Source of the DNA: Dongia_A sp035695765 | GTDB taxonomy: Bacteria; Pseudomonadota; Alphaproteobacteria; Dongiales; Dongiaceae | Length of the DNA: 64,000 nucleotides | NCBI GenBank assembly: GCA_035695765.1 | Contig: DASRRI010000111.1 | Span: 34,689-98,688, forward strand | Direction: 5' to 3' | Shown: positions 1 to 8,388 of the stretch, one piece after another | How the letters are laid out: the number at the start of each line of letters is the position of its first letter | How positions within the stretch are numbered: the first letter of the stretch is position 1 | Position numbers and translations under genes: made by a program | Notes under the pieces: generated by a model | The model's database searches: none | Told to the model about the DNA's origin: nothing | What the model saw: only the letters and a program-made list of their open reading frames with translations

Positions 1-340
1 AGTCGCGCCTCAGTGCCACGCGATCCCGGCGCAGATAGCCGCCAATAAGGAGATTCTCCTCGACCGTAAGGTCCGGAAACACACGGCGGCCTTCCGGAAC
101 ATGGGCGATACCACGCGCAACAATCGCCTTCGGATCTAGGTGGTCTATGCGTCCACCATCGAACCAGATCTCTCCAGCGGTCGGACGCACCAGTCCAGAG
201 ATCGCACGGAGCGTTGTGCTCTTACCAGCGCCATTCGATCCGATAATGCTTTCGATGCTTCCGGCGTCGACGGAAAGCGACAAGTCGCGAATTGCGGCGA
301 CAGCTCCGTAGTGCACACTGAGGCTGCGCAGTTCAAGCAT
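1..340 (-). CDS. livF: Branched-chain amino acid-type ABC transporter ATPase LivF (partial, runs off the left edge)
   Basis: This is the N-terminal 113 codons of the second ATPase of a LivFGHM-type importer, which couples ATP hydrolysis at the inner membrane to solute uptake. A Walker A motif, GSNGAGKST, is at residues 34-42, and the PEGRRVFPDLTVEENL stretch typical of LivF follows near residues 88-103. The signature motif and Walker B lie beyond base 1. The ATG is one base after the livG stop, so the two are translationally coupled. The substrate cannot be read from the ATPase. The catabolic genes nearby suggest import of the substrate of that pathway. Confidence 0.93.
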   Translation of the reverse strand, partial: MLELRSLSVHYGAVAAIRDLSLSVDAGSIESIIGSNGAGKSTTLRAISGLVRPTAGEIWFDGGRIDHLDPKAIVARGIAHVPEGRRVFPDLTVEENLLIGGYLRRDRVALRRD

Positions 341-341
341 G

Positions 342-1094
342 TCAGGCCGTCCCAAGGTATGCAGCCATCACGTCCGGATGGCGGCGGACCTGATCCGGCG
401 TTCCTTCCGCCAGCACTTTGCCGAAGTTGAGCACCGTAATGCGATCGCAGAGCCGCATCACGGCACGCATGTCATGCTCCACTAGGACAATCGAAGCACC
501 GCGTGCGCGAATGGACTGGACAATCTCGACTAGAGCGTCCTTTTCGCGTGCGGTCATGCCGGTGAACGGCTCGTCCAACAACAGCAGCCGGGGGCGCGCA
601 GCCAGGGCGACCGCGATGCCGAGTATTCGTTGCTGACCATGCGACAAGCTGCCGGCCGGAACTTCGGCCTTGTCCCCAAGGCCACAGGACTGGAGAATCT
701 CCCGCGCCGTCTCCATGACTGCAGCGCGCTGCGACGGGCATTCGAACAGCCAATCGAAAGCTTGGCGCGGCCGCGTGCCCAATCCGCCGCTGACAACATT
801 GTCGATCGCCGACTGTTCGCTAAAAAGCAGGTTGGACTGGAACGTTCGCACCAGTCCAAGCCTGGCCCGAGTGCTGGTCGACATTGGCGTCACATTGGTG
901 CCATCGAAGACGACTGTTCCCGAGTCAGCACGATAGAACCCGGTAATCAGGCTGAACAAAGTCGTCTTGCCTGCACCGTTCGGTCCAATAAGCCCGTGGA
1001 TGGTGCCGGCCACAACGGAAAGGCTGACGTCGTCAGCCGCGACCAAGCCCCCGAACGCTTTGCGAACGGCCAAGAGCTGGAGAATGCCCGTCAT
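342..1094 (-). CDS. livG: Branched-chain amino acid-type ABC transporter ATPase LivG
   Basis: This 250-residue ATPase has Walker A GPNGAGKTT at residues 37-45, an LSHGQQR signature, the Walker B stretch RLLLLDEPFTG and an H-loop in LVEHDM, so it looks catalytically complete. The ATG at 1094 is chosen because it overlaps the livM stop by four bases (ATGA) and gives the normal family length. Longer readings extend uselessly into livM. LivG pairs with LivF as the nucleotide-binding dimer under the LivHM permease. Confidence 0.95.
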   Translation of the reverse strand: MTGILQLLAVRKAFGGLVAADDVSLSVVAGTIHGLIGPNGAGKTTLFSLITGFYRADSGTVVFDGTNVTPMSTSTRARLGLVRTFQSNLLFSEQSAIDNVVSGGLGTRPRQAFDWLFECPSQRAAVMETAREILQSCGLGDKAEVPAGSLSHGQQRILGIAVALAARPRLLLLDEPFTGMTAREKDALVEIVQSIRARGASIVLVEHDMRAVMRLCDRITVLNFGKVLAEGTPDQVRRHPDVMAAYLGTA

Positions 1095-2083
1095 GCATTC
1101 TCCGATCTGGTGCTGGGAACCACGTCTCGGCGCGGTGCCCTGGTGGGGCCTCGCACGATTGGCGCCAACAGGCGTTCCAGCCCCTGTGGAAAGAACAGCA
1201 TCACTGCAATGAGGATCAGGCCATAGACGCCAGGCCGGAGTTCCTCGGCAAAGCGCAGCGATTCGTCGAAGACCATGAGCACGACGCCGCCTAGGACCAC
1301 ACCATAGAACGTTCGAGTGCCGCCAACGATTGACCAGATCATGAGGTAGAGTGCGAAGTTCAAACTGAACCGATTCGCGGTCACGCTGCCGAAGGCGTAA
1401 GCCAACAGGACACCGGCGATTCCTGCGAAGGCTGCGGCAATGACAAAGGCGAGCCGGCGATAAGTGCGCGACTCGATGCCGATCGATTGTGCAAGCACGT
1501 CCTGCTGCTGGATGGCACGCCATATTCCGCCAATGCGCGCCTGCTCCATCCACCACATCAACAGCAGACAGCAGATCACCACTGTCAGGGTAAGATAGAA
1601 ATAGTTGGTGGTGTGGCCAAAATCGATGCTGAAACCACCCAGCTCCAGATAGGGCGCTGGGATGTTCGATAGACCGCGCGTGCCGCCAAAAAAAGAAATC
1701 TTACGCCAGAGCAGGCGGATGGCTTCTGCGGCTGCAAAACTGCCCATCAAGAAGTAGAAACCCTTCATGCGCAGGAGCGGATAGCTGAGGATCGCCGCCA
1801 CAAGTGCTGACATGGCCGCGCCCGCCGCCAGTGTCGCAGGAAATGGCCAGCCGAGATCCTTGACCAGGATGGCCGCCGTGTAGGCCCCGACTCCCTGCAG
1901 CACGACGTGTGCAAAGGACCACTCTCCAGTCAGCACGATGATCCGATAACTGGAAAGCATCAGAACGGTGATGGCGATCTCGGTGCCAAAGGCCGTGAAG
2001 TAATCACCGGCAACCAGCGGCAGCAGCACAGCTGCTGCAATCAGCACGATCGCCAAGACCGTCGAGATCGAACGCGGTCGCAC
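1091..2083 (-). CDS. livM: Branched-chain amino acid-type ABC transporter permease LivM
   Basis: This 330-residue inner-membrane permease has many hydrophobic segments and the LivM-typical region around residues 50-100 (VVLQGVGAYTAAI, then SYPLLRMKGFYF). It begins three bases after the livH stop and its end overlaps livG. It forms the transmembrane pore with LivH. The C-terminal tail after the last hydrophobic segment (FFPQGLERLLAP) is the usual cytoplasmic end of LivM proteins. Confidence 0.94.
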   Translation of the reverse strand: MRPRSISTVLAIVLIAAAVLLPLVAGDYFTAFGTEIAITVLMLSSYRIIVLTGEWSFAHVVLQGVGAYTAAILVKDLGWPFPATLAAGAAMSALVAAILSYPLLRMKGFYFLMGSFAAAEAIRLLWRKISFFGGTRGLSNIPAPYLELGGFSIDFGHTTNYFYLTLTVVICCLLLMWWMEQARIGGIWRAIQQQDVLAQSIGIESRTYRRLAFVIAAAFAGIAGVLLAYAFGSVTANRFSLNFALYLMIWSIVGGTRTFYGVVLGGVVLMVFDESLRFAEELRPGVYGLILIAVMLFFPQGLERLLAPIVRGPTRAPRRDVVPSTRSENA

Positions 2084-2086
2084 CGA

Positions 2087-2953
2087 TTACACCTTCTCGG
2101 CCCTGCCCATGAGGCCGCTTGGCATGAAGATCAGCACGGCAAGCATGATGCAGAGTCCTGCGATGGCTGCGACGGTGCTGTCGATGTAGGTCGAGACGAA
2201 CGTAAAGAACGTGGAATAGAGAATGGAGGCGATAATCGCTCCCTCCATGGAGCCTAGCCCGCCCATGATGATGACGATGAAAGCGGTAATGATAACCGGC
2301 TGGCCCATGAATGGGCTTATGCGCACTATCGGGGCCATCAGCCCGCCCGCTGCACCGGCGAGGCTTGCGCTGAGCATCATCGCCGCGATCGAAATTGTTC
2401 CGATGGAAATGCCCTGCAGGCTGGCCGCCTCCCGATCCTGCGCCATGGCGCGGACGGCCCAACCGAACATCGTCCGTCGCAGCAACCATGTGAGCGCCAG
2501 CATCAGGACAATGGCCGCTACGATGACAAATAGGCGATGCCAGGGCAGCGCGAACGAGCTAACGCGCAAGGCACCCGGAAAGGGTGATTCCACGAGCAGC
2601 GTGCTGTTGATCCCGGCGAACCATACCGCCGCTGTTTGCAAGACGAGCAGCACACCGATCGTGACAATGAGGCAGCCGACGGGATTGCTGCGCAAGCGGC
2701 GGAAGAGAGCCACTTCCATCACTGCGCCGATCAGCGCCGTAAAGAGTACGGCACAAACGAGTGCGGGAAAGTAAGTGAGCTGCAGGACGGTGCTGACGTA
2801 CCAAGTGACGTAAGCCCCAACCATGTAGAGTTCGCCGTGAGCGAAGTTCTCGACCCGCATCACCCCAAAGACCAGGGCAAGGCCGATTGCGACGAGCGCC
2901 GTGGCGGCGCTCGCCATGGCCGAGTTGAGCAAGGTATCGATCAGAATCTGCAT
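2087..2953 (-). CDS. livH: Branched-chain amino acid-type ABC transporter permease LivH
   Basis: This 288-residue permease has about eight hydrophobic segments. It carries the LivH hallmark near the N-terminus (GLALVFGVMRVENFAHGELYMVGAY) and the conserved loop AMAQDREAASLQGIS preceding the second half. Length and motif order are normal for the family. It lies 31 bases after the gene for the binding protein and just before livM, which gives the canonical binding protein-H-M-G-F order. Confidence 0.95.
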   Translation of the reverse strand: MQILIDTLLNSAMASAATALVAIGLALVFGVMRVENFAHGELYMVGAYVTWYVSTVLQLTYFPALVCAVLFTALIGAVMEVALFRRLRSNPVGCLIVTIGVLLVLQTAAVWFAGINSTLLVESPFPGALRVSSFALPWHRLFVIVAAIVLMLALTWLLRRTMFGWAVRAMAQDREAASLQGISIGTISIAAMMLSASLAGAAGGLMAPIVRISPFMGQPVIITAFIVIIMGGLGSMEGAIIASILYSTFFTFVSTYIDSTVAAIAGLCIMLAVLIFMPSGLMGRAEKV

Positions 2954-2984
2954 GCCACGCTCGGCGCCATCTCGGCGCGGTCAC

Positions 2985-4262
2985 TCACCGGCGTTGATTG
3001 GGCATCAGCTGCTCTTCCTCAAATCGCTTGACAACGAAGTCGCGGTGGGCTTCGTACCAAGCGGCCTGATTGCTCATCTGCACGATGTCGACCTTTCCGC
3101 TCTTCACCACCACGATCGGCCACGCGCCGACGAGCGCGTTGTTCGAGCCGAACAGATCCTCCCCCCACCACTTCGCCGGCCCGAACATATGTTCGGGCGG
3201 ATTCGCCTTCATGCTGGCGAGGAGCGCGTCCGGCTCGGTCGTGTTGGCCGCTTCCACCGCGCGCTTCCAGACCTCGAGGCAGGCCGGAAATTCCCAGCTC
3301 GTGTTGTTCCAGCCGCCGGGATAGGTCTTCTCCACCTCCTGGTAGAACCCCGTGGCATCCGGGAAGCCGACCGCGGAGGTGCTGATCGCTGCGTCGTCAA
3401 AGCGAGGGAAGAAGGTGATCGAGCCCTCCATGAACTCCACGCTTGTGCGCTTCACCATATCCGGCAGCAGCTCAAGACCGGCATGCAGAATGCGGCCCTT
3501 GAAGCCCTGGATGTACAGCTGCTCGACCAGCAGCAGCGCGAACGACGGGTAGGCAGTGTCGAGGCAGACCGCCTCCGGCTTGCTGGCCAGGAGCGAACTG
3601 ACGACAGGCGCGAAGTCCGTTGTCGCTAAGTCGAAATATTCGTCCTTCACGATGTCGAAATTGTGCGCGTCGAAGCCGGCCCGCCAGTAGGCCAGCGCCA
3701 CGCGGCCGGTCAGGTCGTCCTGGGCGCACAGCGCGACTGACTTCACCTTCGGCTCGACCTTGCGCAGGTATTCGGCGCCGCAGCCGAAATAGAGTGGATG
3801 CACTTCGACCGGCGCCAGCAGGTACTTGGCGTCAGGATTGAGGTCAGTGACGTAGAGGGTGGAGGTCAGAAGCTTGTTCCGGTTGGAAAAGTCCTGCAGC
3901 GCTGACCAATCGTCACCGCCGATGATCATGGTGTATTTGACCTCTTGGTCGATGAAGGAACGCGCGCCCTGCAGCGTCTTTTCGGCAATGTAGGCGCCGT
4001 CGAAGGCCACGACTTCGACTTCATGACGCACGCCATCGACAACGATGCCGCCGGCCTTGTTGGTACGCGCTGCCCAGACATCGGCACCGTTCTTGCCCGG
4101 CACCCCCCATAACGCCAGATCCCCGGTCAGCGGCAGCAGCGCGCCGACGCGCAGTTTCGGGTCGGCGGCCCGAACGATGTTCGGCATGGCCAGCGCCGAC
4201 GCGGTCGCGCCTGCGGCAGCTAAAACATGACGGCGCGTGAGACGCGAGCTTGAACGCAACAT
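2985..4262 (-). CDS. ABC transporter substrate-binding protein, Leu/Ile/Val-binding (type I periplasmic) family
   Basis: This 425-residue periplasmic receptor captures the solute for the LivHMGF system. The N-terminus carries a twin-arginine signal (LTRRHVLAAAGATASA, Arg10-Arg11) with likely cleavage after VRA near residue 32, so export is probably by Tat. The mature part starts with LRVGALLPLTGDLALWG, the usual opening of peripla_BP_6 receptors. The ATG follows AGAGAGG at a seven-base spacing. It is the first gene of its operon, downstream of the operator pair at 4321-4353. The ligand is unknown. Receptors of this family also bind amides, aromatic acids and other carboxylates. Confidence 0.9.
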   Translation of the reverse strand: MLRSSSRLTRRHVLAAAGATASALAMPNIVRAADPKLRVGALLPLTGDLALWGVPGKNGADVWAARTNKAGGIVVDGVRHEVEVVAFDGAYIAEKTLQGARSFIDQEVKYTMIIGGDDWSALQDFSNRNKLLTSTLYVTDLNPDAKYLLAPVEVHPLYFGCGAEYLRKVEPKVKSVALCAQDDLTGRVALAYWRAGFDAHNFDIVKDEYFDLATTDFAPVVSSLLASKPEAVCLDTAYPSFALLLVEQLYIQGFKGRILHAGLELLPDMVKRTSVEFMEGSITFFPRFDDAAISTSAVGFPDATGFYQEVEKTYPGGWNNTSWEFPACLEVWKRAVEAANTTEPDALLASMKANPPEHMFGPAKWWGEDLFGSNNALVGAWPIVVVKSGKVDIVQMSNQAAWYEAHRDFVVKRFEEEQLMPNQRR

Positions 4263-4320
4263 GCGGCACCTCTCTCCCTGCTTGGTAGCATGCGGGTCGG
4301 CACTTGCTCTTGTGTAAACT

Positions 4321-4353
4321 GACCGTATGATCTATCTTTTCGACCCATCGGTC
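4321..4353. promoter_or_regulatory. Candidate paired operator A for the cluster TetR regulator
   Basis: Two 12-bp sites, GACCGTATGATC (4321-4332) and GACCCATCGGTC (4342-4353), start 21 bp apart. They lie in the divergent promoter between the ABC importer and the GMC oxidoreductase. The same motif in the same 21-bp pairing recurs at three other strong sites in the cluster. The exact spacing of two helical turns suggests two repressor dimers on one DNA face. Assignment to the TetR protein encoded at 16336-16998 is inference. Confidence 0.7.
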
Positions 4354-4484
4354 AGTATTCCATAATGTCGGGTTCTTCGCAAGATACTTCTGTGACCAAC
4401 GTGAGCATCTTGGTGGCCGGCACCTCCTTCGCAGCACGGCGGCTCGGCACATTTTGTGGATGGAATGGTCAATAAAGGACAGGG

Positions 4485-6164
4485 ATGATGACGCACGACG
4501 ATACCCCTGAAATTGGGACCTTCGATTACATCGTCGTTGGCGCCGGATCGGCGGGCTGCGTCATGGCTACCAGGCTGAGTGAGAACCGACGCCAGAAAGT
4601 GCTCCTGCTCGAGGCTGGAGGCGCCGACAAGGACTGGCGAATCGACATGCCCCTTGGCGTCGCCGCGTTACTGGAAAGTGGCGCACACAATTGGAACTAT
4701 ATGACCGAGCGGGAACCGTACCTGAACAACCGGCAGATCCCGCACCCACGCGGCCGGGTACTGGGCGGCTCGTCATCCATCAACGGCATGGTCTATACCC
4801 GCGGCCATGGCCTCGACTACGACGCCTGGGCGACAAAGCATGGTTGCACCGGCTGGAGCTACGCCGATGTGCTGCCCTATTTCAAGCGATCGGAAAGCTG
4901 CGCTGCGGGTGAGGGACCCTATCGTGGAGGGAACGGACCGCTCAAAGTTACTGCACCGGACCTGACATCCGCACCCCTCAACAAGGCATTCATGGAGGCG
5001 GGGCGACAGGCGGGCTATCCGCTGACTGCCGATAGCAACGGCTATCAGCAAGAAGGATTCGGCCCGAACGAGATGACGATCGCCGACGGAAGGCGGTGGA
5101 GCGCCGCCCGCGCCTATCTCGACCCGGCCCGTTCACGCTCCAACTTGCGCATCGAATCCAATGCTCTGGTCGAGTGCATCACCTTTGATGGAACGCGCGC
5201 CACTGGCATCCAGTACCGCCAACTCGGCAGAACCTGCCGCGCTCGGGCCGGTTCCGAGGTCGTCCTTTGTGGCGGCTCCTTCAACTCGCCGCAAGTCTTG
5301 ATGCTCTCGGGAATAGGTCCGGCAGAGGCGCTGCGCAGTCTTGGCATCGCCGTGGTTGCCGACCGCGGCTCCATCGGACGCAATCTCCAGGATCATCCCG
5401 ACCTGACGGTGCAATACTGGTGCAAGGCCCCGGTTACGCTGTTCGCCGCTTCGTGCTTTCCCCGAAAGTGGCTCACCGGGTTGCTGTGGTTCCTGTCGCG
5501 CAAGGGTGTGGCCGCCAGCAATCAGTTCGAGGCCGCCGCTTATATCCGCACCGCAGCCGGCATTCAGCATCCCGACGTCAAGCTGGAGCTCCTGCCGTTG
5601 GCCTTCCAGCCAGACAGCTTCAATCCGCATCCGGGACATGCCTTCCAGATACACATGACCATGCTGCGGGCAGAAAGCCGCGGTACGGTCATCCTGCGCA
5701 GTCCCGATCCGACCGCGCCGCCGAGGATCCAGTTCAACTATCTGAGTGACCCACGCGACCTCGCGACGATGCGCCGAGCGGTGCAATTGACTAGGGAGAT
5801 CGTCCGCCAGCCAGCCATGGAAACCTATGCAGGCGTGGAAATCGCGCCTGGCGCCTCTGCGGCGACCGAGGCCGGGCTGGACAACTGGATCAAGGATCAT
5901 ATCGCAACGGCGTTTCACCCCGCGGGAACCTGCCGCATGGGCGGCGACGAGGAGTCGGTGGTCGATCCGCAGCTCCGCGTACGCGGCGTCCACGGCCTGC
6001 GCGTGATGGATGCCTCGATCATGCCGCAGGTCGTCAGCGCCAATACCAATGCTTCGACCATCATGCTGGCCGAGCGAGCAAGCGATCTCATCCGGGGGAC
6101 CTCCCTGCCGCGAGCGAACCTGCCCTATTGGGTCAATCCGCATTGGCAGACGACGCAGCGCTGA
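4485..6164 (+). CDS. GMC-family FAD-dependent oxidoreductase (choline/alcohol dehydrogenase-like)
   Basis: This 559-residue flavoprotein would oxidise a primary or secondary alcohol. The FAD-binding GAGSAG is at residues 19-24, followed by the GMC signature around HPRGRVLGGSSSINGM. The catalytic His region HPAGTCRMG is near residue 480, and the closing VSANTNASTIMLAERA is intact. No signal peptide is seen, so it is probably cytoplasmic and passes electrons to the respiratory chain or a carrier. AAGGA precedes the first ATG, and a second ATG follows immediately. It is transcribed divergently from the importer across operator pair A. The substrate is not predictable. Choline is unlikely, because no betaine-aldehyde dehydrogenase is nearby. 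Confidence 0.9.
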   Translation: MMTHDDTPEIGTFDYIVVGAGSAGCVMATRLSENRRQKVLLLEAGGADKDWRIDMPLGVAALLESGAHNWNYMTEREPYLNNRQIPHPRGRVLGGSSSINGMVYTRGHGLDYDAWATKHGCTGWSYADVLPYFKRSESCAAGEGPYRGGNGPLKVTAPDLTSAPLNKAFMEAGRQAGYPLTADSNGYQQEGFGPNEMTIADGRRWSAARAYLDPARSRSNLRIESNALVECITFDGTRATGIQYRQLGRTCRARAGSEVVLCGGSFNSPQVLMLSGIGPAEALRSLGIAVVADRGSIGRNLQDHPDLTVQYWCKAPVTLFAASCFPRKWLTGLLWFLSRKGVAASNQFEAAAYIRTAAGIQHPDVKLELLPLAFQPDSFNPHPGHAFQIHMTMLRAESRGTVILRSPDPTAPPRIQFNYLSDPRDLATMRRAVQLTREIVRQPAMETYAGVEIAPGASAATEAGLDNWIKDHIATAFHPAGTCRMGGDEESVVDPQLRVRGVHGLRVMDASIMPQVVSANTNASTIMLAERASDLIRGTSLPRANLPYWVNPHWQTTQR

Positions 6165-6204
6165 GCGTCAAAGCGCAACCAGCGAGACGGCGCTGTGGCA
6201 GGCT

Positions 6205-7344
6205 CTATGGAACGATGACGAACTTTCCGAAGTGCTCCCGCTTGAGAAACTCAGCCTGGGCTTGAGGCAACTCGGCCAAAGGGAAAATCCTTTCGACCAA
6301 CGGCCTGAGCTGGCCGGATTGAATGTACCCGACAATGCGTGCAAATGCCCCAGGGGTGGGACAAGTGATGCCGTACATTTCGAGATCCTTGTAAATGAGA
6401 TCGCGCAGGTCCATCGGCTGGACTGGGCCGGCAATTGCGCCCGCCGTCGTGTATCGTCCACCGCGCCTCAGCAATTTCAGGAGCTGTCCGAATACTGCGC
6501 CGCCGACGACATCTGCCGCGACATCGACGCTTTGCTCGCCAACGAGATTCTCGACCGCTCGCCTCCAATTCCCGCTCTCACGCGCGACAAATTCGTGTGC
6601 TCCGAGTGCGCGGACGCGCGCTTCCTTCGCAGCGCCCGCGATCGCCACAACACGCGCACCACGGATGAGAGAAAGTTGGATCAACGCCGTCCCTACTCCG
6701 CCGGCGGCACCCGTAATCACGATCGTCTCGCCTTGCGCCAGCCGCGCACGTTCGAGCATCTCCTCAGCCGTATCGTATGAGCAAGGAAAGGTCGCGAGCT
6801 CTGCGTCGGAAAGCGAAGAGTGGATCACATGCGCGTTTTCGGCAGGCACAGCGACATATTCCGCGAAGCCGCCGTCGCGCTCACTTCCAATATAAGCAAC
6901 AAGTTGCGCGCGGAGAGGGAGATTGAGATGCCGGACTTGAGGATCGATCAGAACACGCTGCCCCAGCCGGCCTGTATCCACGCCTGAACCCGCTGCCACA
7001 ATACGGCCGGCGATGGCCGCACCCTGGATACGCGGGAATGCGACAGTCGAGCTGTTCCACGATGCAATCGTTTCAGCGCCGGACGTACCGGTGGAACTGT
7101 CCAGGCCATAGAGGCCAAGCTCTACCGAAACACTGGCATTGACCGCACGGTCGTACCAAGCGGTTCGCGTATTGATCTCGGTGTTGTTGACGCCGCATGC
7201 CCCCACCTTGATCAATACCTCTCCACTACTGGGTCTGGGCCTCGGCACGTCGCGGAGCACGAGCTTGTCGAGGCCACCATGACCGGTCAGGATCATCGCG
7301 CGCATCAACCCGGCAACTTCCGTGGTCCTTGGGGTCTTCATCAT
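6205..7344 (-). CDS. MDR-superfamily oxidoreductase, quinone-oxidoreductase-like, zinc-independent
   Basis: This 379-residue NAD(P)-dependent reductase or dehydrogenase of the medium-chain superfamily has a GroES-like N-terminal part and the nucleotide-binding motif GAAGGVGTA near residue 207. The catalytic-zinc motif (GHE) and the structural four-cysteine loop of alcohol dehydrogenases are absent. The corresponding places read CGVNNTE and RIQGAAIAG. It therefore resembles quinone or enoyl reductases rather than zinc ADHs. Start at 7344 follows AGGGA. A later Met (7306) aligns with the usual MRAM-type N-terminus and is a plausible alternative. It is the last gene of the leftward run that starts at the racemase. 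Confidence 0.83.
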   Translation of the reverse strand: MMKTPRTTEVAGLMRAMILTGHGGLDKLVLRDVPRPRPSSGEVLIKVGACGVNNTEINTRTAWYDRAVNASVSVELGLYGLDSSTGTSGAETIASWNSSTVAFPRIQGAAIAGRIVAAGSGVDTGRLGQRVLIDPQVRHLNLPLRAQLVAYIGSERDGGFAEYVAVPAENAHVIHSSLSDAELATFPCSYDTAEEMLERARLAQGETIVITGAAGGVGTALIQLSLIRGARVVAIAGAAKEARVRALGAHEFVARESGNWRRAVENLVGEQSVDVAADVVGGAVFGQLLKLLRRGGRYTTAGAIAGPVQPMDLRDLIYKDLEMYGITCPTPGAFARIVGYIQSGQLRPLVERIFPLAELPQAQAEFLKREHFGKFVIVP

Positions 7345-7500
7345 TCTCGCATTCCCTAGCTTGTTGAACTGAGGATTGAAGAGTGCCTGGAGGGAAACAG
7401 GGCCTCTTGCGGCAGCACTTGGCCCGCGCGGAATCCGTTCGAGAAACGGCTCAGCTTGCGTGTGCTCATCGCGCTTTCCGAGTCAATAGATGTGGCGTCT

Positions 7501-8388
7501 CTACCTCCGAAGCCGCGCGTAAAGCGCGGGTCGGCGATCGGCTCGTTGGCGGATTTCCGACCTATTGTGCGACAGCTCCAGCCGCTCCATCTCCAAGCTC
7601 ACGTGCAGCAGGCTCTCCGCGTTCGCAGATCCGCGCGCATACGTCCCATCGCCGATATTGAATCGGTTGTCGATCGGACAGGCGACGAATGCGCTCCCGC
7701 AGCCCCGTACCGGGTGGTCGGCCGGAATGCCGAGATCACCGACGATGGGCGAGACGCACACATAGATCTGGTTCTCGACCGCGCGCGCATGGGCACAGTG
7801 GCGGACGCGCCAGTAGCCCCGCTCGCTGGTCAGGGAGGGAACCAGCAATACCTGAATCCCCTCCGCCACCAGGTGGCGCGTCAGTTCAGGGAACTGAATG
7901 TCGTAGCAGATCAGCAGCCCAATCCGGATGCCGTCGATCTCGAATGTGTGCAGGCCCTCGCCGCCGACCGTGCCGATCGCCTGTTCCGGGCGTGTGGGAT
8001 GCAGCTTGTCCTGCCGCTGGATGGTTCCATCTGGAAATGCGACGAAGGCAGTGTTGACGCCCCTGCCCTCCTCCTCATGCCAGAACGTGGCGCCCGCCAG
8101 GACAAGCTGACGGCGCTGCGCCACTTCGCGCAGTGCATCCTCATAGGGGCGCAGCAGCGGTGTGAGACGGCGGCGGTAAAGATTCGCAACGCCGGCTGTT
8201 GTTGTCTCGCCGGCCGAAGGATCTCCCCAGAGCAGACCGACGCAGGTCAGTTCCGGCAGCAGCAGCATGCGGCTGCCCCTGTCGGCGCCTTCCGCAGCCA
8301 GTGTGTCGATATGCATTCGAAACGCCGCGATGTCCTTGTAGCGGCGAATGGCCATGGTTGCGACCGAGATGGGTAGCGCCCCGGTCAT
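7501..8388 (-). CDS. Carbon-nitrogen hydrolase (nitrilase superfamily)
   Basis: This 295-residue hydrolase splits amide or nitrile C-N bonds through a Glu-Lys-Cys triad, all visible: Glu46 in LLLPELT, Lys128 in QRQDKLHP and Cys161 in LLICYDIQFPE. The fold is complete and has no signal peptide. The ATG at 8388 overlaps the stop of the upstream acyl-CoA ligase by four bases, which decides the start. Its place in a CoA-ligase/beta-oxidation operon suggests that it removes an amide nitrogen from the pathway substrate or an intermediate. Amidase is likelier than nitrilase, but this cannot be settled from sequence. Confidence 0.88.
   Translation of the reverse strand: MTGALPISVATMAIRRYKDIAAFRMHIDTLAAEGADRGSRMLLLPELTCVGLLWGDPSAGETTTAGVANLYRRRLTPLLRPYEDALREVAQRRQLVLAGATFWHEEEGRGVNTAFVAFPDGTIQRQDKLHPTRPEQAIGTVGGEGLHTFEIDGIRIGLLICYDIQFPELTRHLVAEGIQVLLVPSLTSERGYWRVRHCAHARAVENQIYVCVSPIVGDLGIPADHPVRGCGSAFVACPIDNRFNIGDGTYARGSANAESLLHVSLEMERLELSHNRSEIRQRADRRPALYARLRR

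Noticed and set aside
4485..6164. Naming the GMC oxidoreductase BetA (choline dehydrogenase)
   Set aside because: No betB, betI or choline transporter is near. The family covers many alcohols.
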